This document shows, piece by piece, positions 1 through 5,660 of a DNA stretch of 5,707 nt. Source of the stretch: Bacillota bacterium. Lineage in GTDB: Bacteria; Bacillota; Clostridia; Lachnospirales; Lachnospiraceae. The DNA lies in NCBI GenBank assembly GCA_009177215.1, contig WFLY01000300.1, positions 2,839-8,545 on the forward strand, written 5' to 3'. The notes under the pieces are model-generated. The model was not told where the DNA came from, searched no databases, and worked only from the letters and a program-made list of their open reading frames with translations. Made by a program: the position numbers and the translations under genes. The stretch's first letter is position 1; each line of letters opens with the position of its first letter.

Positions 1-16
1 AATTCCATTTTAGCAT
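1..16 (-). CDS. 5' end of an unidentified gene running off the left edge
   Basis: Only the first five codons (MLKWN) are inside the window, so the product cannot be identified. The call rests on the initiation signals. The ATG (complement of 14-16) is preceded by AAAGGAG (complement of 23-29) with a 6-nt gap, and there is a good promoter about 30 bp further upstream. A terminator separates it from the Spo0A-like gene behind it, so it is a separate transcription unit on the same strand. The reading frame stays open to the window edge, but 15 nt of open frame is no evidence by itself. Confidence 0.45.
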
Positions 17-46
17 TAACGTCTCCTTTTTAATCTTTCTGTGTAT

Positions 47-75
47 ATTATAACACCGGTTCCATAGATTACCAA
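47..75 (-). promoter_or_regulatory. Sigma-A type promoter for the gene leaving the left edge
   Basis: On the minus strand a perfect -10 box TATAAT (complement of 47-52) lies 17 bp downstream of TTGGTA (complement of 70-75, 4 of 6 matches to TTGACA). It sits between the terminator of the Spo0A-like gene and the Shine-Dalgarno site of the next gene, where a promoter is expected. Confidence 0.6.
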
Positions 76-87
76 TATATTTTATGC

Positions 88-125
88 AAGAAAAAACTCC
101 TAAAGGCCTACATCTTTAGGAGTTT
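88..125 (-). terminator. Rho-independent terminator of the Spo0A-like gene
   Basis: A perfect 12-bp inverted repeat (94-105 with 114-125, sequence AAACTCCTAAAG and its complement) encloses an 8-nt loop. Read on the minus strand it runs directly into six T residues and then CTT. It begins 11 nt after the stop codon of the Spo0A-like gene. The mirror orientation has only a short TTT tail, so it should work mainly on the minus strand. Confidence 0.88.
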
Positions 126-136
126 ATATCCGAAAA

Positions 137-658
137 CTAATTTCGATAAGAAAGTCTTATTTTGTCCGCAATCAGGGCAATAAACTCAGAGTTGGTAGGC
201 TTTCCCTTGCCGGTATCTATCGTATAACCGAAAAGGGAATCCAACGTCTCCATCCTGCCGCGGCTCCACGCTACCTCAATAGCGTGACGGATTGCACGCT
301 CCACGCGGCTTGGAGTCGTCTGAAAACGCTTTGCTATGGTCGGGTAAAGTATTTTGGTAATTGAGCTTATCATAGAAGAGTCCTCCACTGACATCATAAT
401 CGCCTCTCTCAAATACTGATATCCCTTAATATGTGCAGGAACGCCGATTTCATGTATCATATTAGTGACATCCTGTTCCAAGTCACGCACAACCGCTTCC
501 TGCTTCTGTTCTTTATTTACAACATTCTTCGCGTCATCCCCTCTGGTGGAAGGCACTGTAATCATAATCTGAAATTCTTTATCTGTGTTCAATAAGTCTC
601 CTAAAATTTTGTACACCTTGTCGTTATCTTTCGTAGTAGTAATGTTTAGCTGTTCCAT
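137..658 (-). CDS. Spo0A C-terminal effector-domain protein without a receiver domain
   Basis: This 173-residue protein carries the sporulation regulator Spo0A DNA-binding (sigma-A activator) domain at about residues 60-171. Clear signatures are [17 protein letters not shown] (71-87), the recognition-helix region [18 protein letters not shown] (117-134), SLFGY (141-145) and [14 protein letters not shown] (153-166), all very close to Bacillus and Clostridium Spo0A. Full Spo0A is about 260-275 residues with a phosphorylatable N-terminal receiver. Here the first 60 residues are a short, charged segment with no receiver motifs, so phosphorelay control through that domain is not expected. The start is well supported: GGAGGT (complement of 665-670) lies 6 nt upstream of the ATG. 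It is monocistronic, with its own promoter and terminator. It probably binds 0A-box-like DNA; whether it activates, represses or competes with a full Spo0A elsewhere is inference. No gene symbol is given because it is not a full Spo0A. Confidence 0.93.
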   Translation of the reverse strand: MEQLNITTTKDNDKVYKILGDLLNTDKEFQIMITVPSTRGDDAKNVVNKEQKQEAVVRDLEQDVTNMIHEIGVPAHIKGYQYLREAIMMSVEDSSMISSITKILYPTIAKRFQTTPSRVERAIRHAIEVAWSRGRMETLDSLFGYTIDTGKGKPTNSEFIALIADKIRLSYRN

Positions 659-693
659 GAAACGACCTCCAATATCAAATTTCGTACTCTAAC

Positions 694-723
694 ATTATAA
701 ATTGATAACCTTTTCTCCTTCAA
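694..723 (-). promoter_or_regulatory. Promoter of the Spo0A-like gene
   Basis: A perfect TATAAT (complement of 694-699) is preceded, with an 18-bp spacer, by TTGAAG (complement of 718-723, 4 of 6 matches to TTGACA). It lies about 36 bp upstream of the start codon and just ahead of the GGAGGT ribosome binding site. This looks like a housekeeping promoter rather than a sigma-H or other sporulation-sigma promoter. Confidence 0.6.
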
Positions 724-884
724 CTGCAACTCATCGCAAAATCCGCTTTTTTCCAACAATAATCGTGATAAAAACAGTTTAGATTACCATATTATTTGTT
801 TTTTTACATTTTTTTATTATAATTTTTTTCTGATTTGCACTCTTTCGGATAAGAATCACGGTTCATCTTCTTATTTTCTCTCTC

Positions 885-913
885 TTGTGATTTTTCAGAC
901 TTTGATATATACT
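885..913 (+). promoter_or_regulatory. Promoter of the DUF4317 gene
   Basis: TTGTGA (885-890) and TATACT (908-913, 5 of 6 matches to TATAAT) are separated by exactly 17 bp. The predicted transcription start is near 920. That lies downstream of the in-frame GTG at 918, so the 918 start would not be on this transcript; this supports the ATG at 966. Confidence 0.55.
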
Positions 914-965
914 TAATGTGTTTCGGCGGATATCTAAAACGTCCGACATCAGAAAGGAAACCCCC

Positions 966-2099
966 ATGATAAAACAGGAAATCAGTGAAATCAAAAAGCT
1001 TTTTACCCAAAACAACTGCTCCATCACTCGTATCTGCGGCTGCTATGTAGATGGTGAGAAAAATAAAAAAACCGAATCGAAACAAGCCTTTCTTGCCCTT
1101 CCGGAAGAGGAGATGTTTAAATATTTTGAAATTCTCCGAAAAACCTTATCCGGGACCTTAGGCAAAAACCTTTTGACTCTGGAATTTCCGCTAAATACCG
1201 AATATGAGGGCGGCACTCAGGAATTCCTCTTAAAGCTGCGCGACAGCAAACTTAAAGATGACGCTCTGTTGGAGGAATTTTATGATAAAATCATCGAAGC
1301 ATATGAATATGTGGGCAATTACCTGATTCTGATAATCCATGATGTGTACGATGTTCCCGGCAGGACCAGAGACGGTATCGATATGGAGGACGCCTCCGAC
1401 GAGGTATACGAATACATACTTGCCTGCATCTGCCCAGTAAATCTTTCCAAACCGGGACTTAGCTATAACCCAATGGAGAACACCTTCCAGAACCGCATCC
1501 GCGACTGGGTTGTCTCCATGCCTGAGACCGGCTTCCTTTTCCCCGCCTTCAACGACAGAGGTGCAGACCTTCACAGCGCCCTCTACTATTCCAAGGATTC
1601 CGAGGAATTGAGGGATAATTTCGTGGAGCAGCTTTTGGGTTGTCCGCTTCCCCTTTCCGCCGGAGGGCAGAAAGAAACCTTCCAAACCCTCATCGAGGAG
1701 ACCTTAGGCGAAACCTGTGATATTGAGGTAGTCAAAAATATTCACGGAAAATTAAATGAAATGCTTGAAGAACATAAAGAAGAACCCGCTCCCCTTGTGC
1801 TTGATAAAAATGAAGTGAAAACCCTCTTTGCAGACAGCGGCGTTGCCAATGAAAAACTGGAGGAATTCGACCGGTATTATGACGCCACCGCCGGAGAGGA
1901 GACCTCCCTCTATGTCAATAATGTGGTAAACACACGCACCTTTGAAGTGAAGACCCCTGATGTGGTAATCAAGGTCAACCCCGAACGCACCGATTTAATC
2001 GAAACCCGAAATATCAACGGCAGGGAGTGCCTTGTGATTGCATTGGACGGCGGCGTCATGGTAAACGGCATCAATGTTCATCCATATACTGCTCCATAA
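966..2099 (+). CDS. DUF4317 family protein
   Basis: This 377-residue protein is recognised as a DUF4317 member from characteristic stretches: EISEIKKLFTQNNCSITRICGCYVD (residues 5-29 region, with C18, C24 and C26), PEEEMFKYFEILRKTLSGTLGKNLL, GGTQEFLLKLRDSKLKDD, and CPVNLSKPGLSYNP. The function of the family is unknown. There is no signal peptide or membrane segment, and the protein is acidic overall, so it is probably cytosolic. The ATG at 966 is chosen over an in-frame GTG at 918 because AAAGGAA (953-959) lies 6 nt before it and the predicted transcript begins around 920. It is transcribed divergently from the Spo0A-like gene. Its last 29 bp overlap the 3' end of the opposing C_GCAxxG_C_C gene and no terminator follows it directly, so its transcript may run on to the hairpin at 2631-2662. 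Identification is confident; role unknown. Confidence 0.93.
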   Translation: MIKQEISEIKKLFTQNNCSITRICGCYVDGEKNKKTESKQAFLALPEEEMFKYFEILRKTLSGTLGKNLLTLEFPLNTEYEGGTQEFLLKLRDSKLKDDALLEEFYDKIIEAYEYVGNYLILIIHDVYDVPGRTRDGIDMEDASDEVYEYILACICPVNLSKPGLSYNPMENTFQNRIRDWVVSMPETGFLFPAFNDRGADLHSALYYSKDSEELRDNFVEQLLGCPLPLSAGGQKETFQTLIEETLGETCDIEVVKNIHGKLNEMLEEHKEEPAPLVLDKNEVKTLFADSGVANEKLEEFDRYYDATAGEETSLYVNNVVNTRTFEVKTPDVVIKVNPERTDLIETRNINGRECLVIALDGGVMVNGINVHPYTAP

Positions 2100-2538
2100 T
2101 CGCAGCCGCCATTCCGATTATCTGCACGCAGGGGCGCTTTTTATAGTACTCCTCCGTGCGCTTTTCGGGTATGGGGCTGTCTTTTTTTTGATTTAATCCC
2201 AAAAGCTCCTTACAAACAATAGAGCCGTTTCTTATGCGAAATTCTTCCGCAAGCTCCTGTATTCTGGCATAATGCTCTGCCTTGCCCTCCAAGTCTTTTG
2301 GTCCGTCATATCCGTACAAAAGCCCTGCCGCCATAAACATACCGGAAACAGCGCCGCAGACCTCTCTCAGTCTCCCCATACCTCCGCCAAAGGAAGAGCT
2401 TAGCTTAAGCACCGTGCTTTTATCCATTTCAAATTGATCCGCAAAGGTCAATAAAACCGCCTGTGAGCAATTGAAGCCTTCCTTAAAATAAGCCATCGCC
2501 TGCTGTGCGCGAGGACTCTTTTCAATATCAATTTCCAT
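2071..2538 (-). CDS. C_GCAxxG_C_C family putative redox-active protein
   Basis: This 155-residue cytosolic protein has the four spaced cysteines of the C_GCAxxG_C_C family: C24 in GFNCSQAV, C61 in the REVCGAVSG motif after FGGGMG, C109 in GSIVCKELLG, and C137 in KKRPCVQIIG. The second motif reads CGAVSG rather than literal GCAxxG, a variant I recall as common in the family. The family is presumed redox-active or metal/cofactor-binding because of these cysteines; no reaction is established. The ATG is preceded by TAAGGA (complement of 2545-2550) with a 6-nt gap. It appears monocistronic. The terminator at 2631-2662 insulates it from the feo operon upstream, so the adjacency to iron genes need not be functional. 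No confident promoter was found in the 92 bp between that terminator and the start. The gene ends inside the 3' end of the DUF4317 gene. Confidence 0.9.
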   Translation of the reverse strand: MEIDIEKSPRAQQAMAYFKEGFNCSQAVLLTFADQFEMDKSTVLKLSSSFGGGMGRLREVCGAVSGMFMAAGLLYGYDGPKDLEGKAEHYARIQELAEEFRIRNGSIVCKELLGLNQKKDSPIPEKRTEEYYKKRPCVQIIGMAAAIMEQYMDEH

Positions 2539-2630
2539 TATATATCCTTACCTTTCCTCTCACCCTCAAGGGAGTCACTTCAAATGAATTAAGCTATTAC
2601 CGCTCATAAGCATAATATCATACTCCCTGC

Positions 2631-2662
2631 AAAAAGGGAACAGCTTACACTGTTCCCTTTTT
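2631..2662. terminator. Bidirectional intrinsic terminator
   Basis: This is a perfect 13-bp inverted repeat: AAAAAGGGAACAG at 2631-2643 pairs with CTGTTCCCTTTTT at 2650-2662 around a 6-nt loop. The stem has five T residues on its 3' side on either strand, so it can terminate transcription both ways. On the minus strand it ends the feoA-feoB transcript, 8 nt after the stop codon of the winged-helix frame. On the plus strand it would stop read-through from the DUF4317 gene. Confidence 0.88.
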
Positions 2663-2670
2663 AGGACTAT

Positions 2671-2901
2671 TTACACACTTGTACATGTATGTTCCGTTTC
2701 ACGTTCCTCTCTGCACATTATCTTGTACATATTTTTTCTGCTGATTTCACCGGTATCTTCCAAAGTATTAATCATGCGGTAAACCGTTGCCGTACCGATT
2801 CCCTTATCCTGTTTGGATGCCTTATAAAAGATTTCCTTACAGCTGGAGCAGTGGACTATTATCTTGCTCCAGCCATTGTCTTCATATTCATTTTCAATGT
2901 G
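2671..2901 (-). pseudogene. Fur-type winged-helix reading frame after feoB, lacking a standard start codon
   Basis: The minus-strand frame between a TAA at 2902-2904 and a TAA at 2671-2673 encodes 76 residues. Its core, GIGTATVYRMINTLEDTGEI (34-53), matches the recognition-helix signature of Fur-family repressors (IxxATVYRxLxxLExxGxI), followed by SRKNMYKI, a plausible wing. Cysteines form two pairs: C18 and C21 (HCSSC) before the helix, C63 and C73 after it. The Fur metal-binding dimerisation domain is absent. The only in-frame ATG is inside the recognition helix (2773-2775), and there is no GTG or TTG before it. An ATT codon at 2896-2898 is the first conceivable start, with only a weak AAAG upstream. 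The frame overlaps the last 43 nt of feoB in the -1 frame, and no standard slippery heptamer occurs in the overlap. The stop lies 8 nt from the terminator, as for a genuine last gene of the operon. It may be an N-terminally truncated relic, a noncanonically started gene, or the result of an indel. In enterobacteria feoC, also a small cysteine-containing winged-helix protein, follows feoB; homology to it is not claimed. Confidence 0.62.
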
Positions 2902-5261
2902 TTACTTTCTTTGTAGGGTCTAAATAACAAATAGAGAAAACCAATCAACAAAAGTATAGCAACTACTGTTCCGAATCCGAACCCAAGACCGGTGAATAGC
3001 CCGCCGATCTGATAAATACAAAATGAAACGAAATAGGCAAATATTGTCTGATAACCGATTGCAAACCAGAACCATTTGGTGTTGTTCATCTCTCTTCTGA
3101 TTGCACCGATTGCCGCAAAGCAAGGAGCGCACAGAAGGTTAAATACCAAGAAGGAGAATGCCGCAAGCTGTGTCATACTCTCAAAATCAAGTACGCCGAA
3201 TACACCTACAACCTCTTCCTTTGCAACCAGACCCATGATAGTTGCCACTGTTGCCTTAATGCCGTTAAATCCGAGAGGTGCAAAAATCCAACCGATAGCA
3301 CTGCCAATCATACCCAGCACACTGTCCTCAAGCTCCATTTCCATTGCAAATCCAAAGCTGCCCCCTGCACTTCCGAAGTGAGAACCCGCCCAAATCACAA
3401 TAGACGCAAGAAGAATAATCGTGCCCGCTTTCTTAATAAAGGAGAAGCCGCGCTCCCACATACTTCTGAGCACATTGCCTACAGTGGGTAAATGATAGGC
3501 AGGAAGCTCCATTACGAAGGGAGCAGGGTCACCTGCAAACATCTTTGTCTTTTTCAAAATAATACCGGAAAGGACGATTGCCGCCACACCGATGAAATAT
3601 GCAATGGGAGCAACCCAGCCTGCATTATGGAACAAAGATGCCGCAATCAATGCGATAATAGGCATCTTAGCGCCGCATGGAATAAAGGTCGTTGTCATGA
3701 TCGTCATCTTTCGGTCTCTGTCGTTCTCAATGGTTCTGGATGCCATAACGCCGGGCACACCACATCCGGTACCGATTAACATAGGAATAAAGGATTTCCC
3801 CGAAAGCCCAAATTTACGGAAAATTCTGTCCATGATAAACGCAATTCTTGCCATGTAGCCACACGCCTCCAAAAAGGCAAGGAAGATAAACAATACCAGC
3901 ATCTGAGGCACAAATCCCAAAACGGCGCCCACACCGCCTATAATACCTTCTACTACAAGACTCTTCAACCACTCTGCACAGCCGATTATCTCCAACATAT
4001 TTTCAAATAACACGGGAATACCGGGAACCCATACTCCATATTCTGCGGTATCAGGAGCCTCCTCCATGGCTGCATCCACCGTTTCGGAAATGTCGTATCC
4101 TTCCTCTGCGAGAGAATCCGCATAGGTACCGTAAGCCTCGTCAAAGCCTCCGAAGTCTTCCTCCTCGATGGTGCCGAAAATGTCATCTGCACCGATAACT
4201 CCTGCATCTCTTGCCGCCTTAACGGTTGCCACTACTTGCTCTGTCCAGATATTTTCTACTGCATAAGCAGTCATATCCTCATCATACTCACCGCTTCCTA
4301 TGCCAAAAAGATGCCAGCCATCGCCAAAAAGACCGTCATTAGCCCAGTCCGTTGCCCAAGTACCCACCGTAGTCACGGAAATATAATATACCAAAAACAT
4401 TACCGCCGCGAAAATAGGAAGCGCTAACCATCTGTTAGTTACCACTCGGTCAATTTTATCGGAATTTGTCATTTTTTCCTTGCTTCCCTTAGTATAACAT
4501 TCGCCGATAATGGAAGAGATGTACACATATCTCTCATTGGTGATAATACTCTCGGTATCATCATCAAACCCCTCCTCCAATACCTTGATCTCAGAGGACA
4601 CATTGGGAATCTGCTTCATCAAAGCCGCAATCTTATCGTCTCTCTCAAGGAGCTTGATTGCAAAGAAACGCTTCTGCTCTTCCGACACCTCACTTCCGAG
4701 CTTTTCTTCTACAGCCTTGATTGCCGCCTCCACATTCTGCGCGAACCCATGAACGGGAGCCGGTACGGCTCTATTCTGCGCTGCTGCAATTGCCTTTTCA
4801 GCCGCCTTCTGAATTCCCGTACCCTTCAGCGCCGAGATTTCTACCACCTCACATCCCAGTTTTTTACTAAGCTTATCAATATGTATCTTGTCTCCTGATT
4901 TCTCCACCAAATCAATCATATTCACTGCCATGACAATAGGAATACCAAGCTCCATGATCTGGGTGGAAAGGTACAGATTTCTCTCAATATTAGTGCCGTC
5001 CACAATATTAATGATTGCATCAGGTTTTTCATTGATCAAATAATTTCTCGCCACAACCTCCTCCAAGGTATAAGGAGAGAGCGAATAAATACCGGGTAAG
5101 TCCATAATCATAACATCCTTATGACCCTTAAGCTTACCTTCCTTCTTCTCGACTGTCACGCCCGGCCAGTTGCCGACAAACTGATTGGACCCTGTCAACG
5201 CATTAAATAATGTTGTTTTACCGCAGTTTGGATTACCTGCTAGTGCAATTTTAATAGACAT
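2859..5261 (-). CDS. feoB: Ferrous iron transport protein B (GTPase-coupled Fe2+ transporter)
   Basis: FeoB imports Fe2+ across the cytoplasmic membrane. In this 800-residue protein the N-terminal G domain shows G1 GNPNCGKTT (9-17), G2 in NWPGVTVE (31-38), G3 DLPG (54-57), G4 NMID (114-117) and G5 SALKG (143-147). A helical regulatory region follows up to about 270. The membrane domain starts near 279 and contains the two Gate regions: GTGCGVPGVMASRT (about 497-510), FIPCGAKMP (526-534) and the second-gate CAPCFAAIGAIRRE (711-724). Between the first and second membrane segments is an acidic insert of about 84 residues (325-408, 25 Asp/Glu against 2 Lys/Arg) predicted to face outside. The start is set at the second ATG (5261): AAGGAG (complement of 5269-5274) is 7 nt from it but only 1 nt from the upstream ATG at 5267, and MSIKIALAGNP is the usual FeoB beginning. 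It follows feoA by 100 bp and overlaps a winged-helix frame at its 3' end. Confidence 0.97.
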   Translation of the reverse strand: MSIKIALAGNPNCGKTTLFNALTGSNQFVGNWPGVTVEKKEGKLKGHKDVMIMDLPGIYSLSPYTLEEVVARNYLINEKPDAIINIVDGTNIERNLYLSTQIMELGIPIVMAVNMIDLVEKSGDKIHIDKLSKKLGCEVVEISALKGTGIQKAAEKAIAAAQNRAVPAPVHGFAQNVEAAIKAVEEKLGSEVSEEQKRFFAIKLLERDDKIAALMKQIPNVSSEIKVLEEGFDDDTESIITNERYVYISSIIGECYTKGSKEKMTNSDKIDRVVTNRWLALPIFAAVMFLVYYISVTTVGTWATDWANDGLFGDGWHLFGIGSGEYDEDMTAYAVENIWTEQVVATVKAARDAGVIGADDIFGTIEEEDFGGFDEAYGTYADSLAEEGYDISETVDAAMEEAPDTAEYGVWVPGIPVLFENMLEIIGCAEWLKSLVVEGIIGGVGAVLGFVPQMLVLFIFLAFLEACGYMARIAFIMDRIFRKFGLSGKSFIPMLIGTGCGVPGVMASRTIENDRDRKMTIMTTTFIPCGAKMPIIALIAASLFHNAGWVAPIAYFIGVAAIVLSGIILKKTKMFAGDPAPFVMELPAYHLPTVGNVLRSMWERGFSFIKKAGTIILLASIVIWAGSHFGSAGGSFGFAMEMELEDSVLGMIGSAIGWIFAPLGFNGIKATVATIMGLVAKEEVVGVFGVLDFESMTQLAAFSFLVFNLLCAPCFAAIGAIRREMNNTKWFWFAIGYQTIFAYFVSFCIYQIGGLFTGLGFGFGTVVAILLLIGFLYLLFRPYKESNTLKMNMKTMAGAR

Positions 5262-5268
5262 CTCCATA

Positions 5269-5274
5269 CTCCTT
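5269..5274 (-). promoter_or_regulatory. Ribosome binding site deciding the feoB start
   Basis: AAGGAG on the minus strand lies 7 nt before the ATG at 5259-5261 and 1 nt before the ATG at 5265-5267. The spacing selects the downstream ATG, removing the two residues ME from the longest possible protein. Confidence 0.85.
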
Positions 5275-5361
5275 TTTCTCTTAAATACTGGTTTGTTAAT
5301 ACTATTTATTGTTTGTTTTTCCTATCATTTATTAGTCTTTACTAACTGCTGTGTAAAAAAA

Positions 5362-5583
5362 TTACTCTACCTCAATTATCTCGGCATCGGCTTTTCTAAG
5401 GGATAACTCATAACCTCTTACCGTCACTTCTACAGGGTCCCCCAAAGGCGCTACTTTTCTGACAAAAACCTCAACACCTTTCGTAATTCCCATGTCCATG
5501 ATCCGCCTCTTGACCGGACCTTCTCCCGTCAGCCTTTTCACCTTCGCTGTCTGCCCGCAGGCAACTTCTCTCAACGTTTTCAT
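5362..5583 (-). CDS. feoA: Ferrous iron transport protein A (SH3-like FeoB partner)
   Basis: FeoA is a small cytosolic protein with an SH3-like beta-barrel that is needed for FeoB-dependent Fe2+ uptake and is thought to modulate the FeoB GTPase. This copy has 73 residues, the usual family length, and is a single FeoA domain throughout. It starts MKTLREVACGQTAKV, contains RRIMDMGITKGVEVFV (27-42), the typical turn APLGDPVEV (45-53), and ends with VRGYELSLRKADAEIIEVE (55-73). The frame is open upstream to an ATG at 5646, but the extra 21 residues are not FeoA-like. GGAGG (complement of 5590-5594) sits 6 nt before the ATG at 5583, which fixes the start. feoB follows after 100 bp with no terminator between, so they form one operon. 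The promoter was not identified and may lie beyond the right edge. Confidence 0.96.
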   Translation of the reverse strand: MKTLREVACGQTAKVKRLTGEGPVKRRIMDMGITKGVEVFVRKVAPLGDPVEVTVRGYELSLRKADAEIIEVE

Positions 5584-5597
5584 ATTAAACCTCCATT

Positions 5598-5627
5598 CTT
5601 GCTCAAACCCGCGGATTTGGGCGCAAG
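5598..5627 (-). promoter_or_regulatory. Hairpin in the feoA leader next to the ribosome binding site
   Basis: On the minus strand CTTGC and GCAAG form an outer 5-bp stem. Inside, after a 3-by-1 internal loop, CAAATC pairs with GGTTTG (one G-U pair) around a CGCG loop. The inner part (5604-5619) is also a near-perfect 16-bp DNA palindrome centred on CCGCGG, so it could be a protein operator instead of an RNA element. It ends 3 nt before the GGAGG of feoA. There is no T-tract, so it is not a terminator. Function is inference. Confidence 0.4.
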
Positions 5628-5642
5628 CACAATATTTGCAAA

Positions 5643-5660
5643 ACAAACAAGTTCGTTTGT
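5643..5660. repeat. Inverted repeat upstream of feoA, candidate operator
   Basis: ACAAAC (5643-5648) and GTTTGT (5655-5660) form a perfect 6-6-6 inverted repeat about 60 bp upstream of the feoA start; 7 of 9 symmetric positions match. This size and location suit a dimeric repressor site for the iron-uptake operon. It does not match the classical Fur box (GATAATGATAATCATTATC) closely. No protein can be assigned to it. Confidence 0.35.

Larger units (their letters stand above)
659..965. other. 307-bp divergent intergenic region
   Basis: This AT-rich spacer lies between the divergently transcribed Spo0A-like and DUF4317 genes. It contains one promoter for each direction (annotated separately) and their ribosome binding sites. 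The middle part, about 730-880, contains homopolymeric T runs (around 797-830) but no convincing small gene, stable hairpin, riboswitch or TGTCGAA-type 0A box was seen. Confidence 0.6.

Noticed and set aside
65..789. TAGATTACCA occurring at 65-74 and 780-789, upstream of two minus-strand genes
   Set aside because: A 10-base match is expected by chance in AT-rich sequence of this length. At the first site it overlaps a -35 box, but the second has no matching -10 box.
659..965. Search for Spo0A boxes (TGTCGAA) upstream of the Spo0A-like and DUF4317 genes
   Set aside because: Only partial matches were seen on either strand, so no autoregulatory site is claimed.
804..1085. Minus-strand open frame of 93 codons in the divergent promoter region
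   Set aside because: It crosses the DUF4317 promoter and start in antisense, is rich in Lys/Phe as expected from AT-rich noncoding DNA, and has no family resemblance.
1230..1685. Minus-strand open frame of 151 codons inside the DUF4317 gene
   Set aside because: The plus-strand frame is a recognisable conserved protein; the antisense frame has no start signals and no recognisable domain.
2553..2580. CCCTCAAGGG palindrome upstream of the C_GCAxxG_C_C gene, considered as a MerR-type operator
   Set aside because: MerR-type sites lie in a 19-20 bp spacer between -35 and -10 boxes; no acceptable -10 box follows at the required distance.
2689..2916. Plus-strand open frame of 75 codons between the terminator and feoB
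   Set aside because: It lies opposite the Fur-like winged-helix frame and the feoB 3' end, has no ribosome binding site, and its product resembles no known family. It is explained as the shadow of the minus-strand coding sequence.
5332..5345. TTAGT-N4-ACTAA repeat between feoA and feoB
   Set aside because: A 5-bp AT-rich stem without a T-tract is too weak to call a terminator or a control element.
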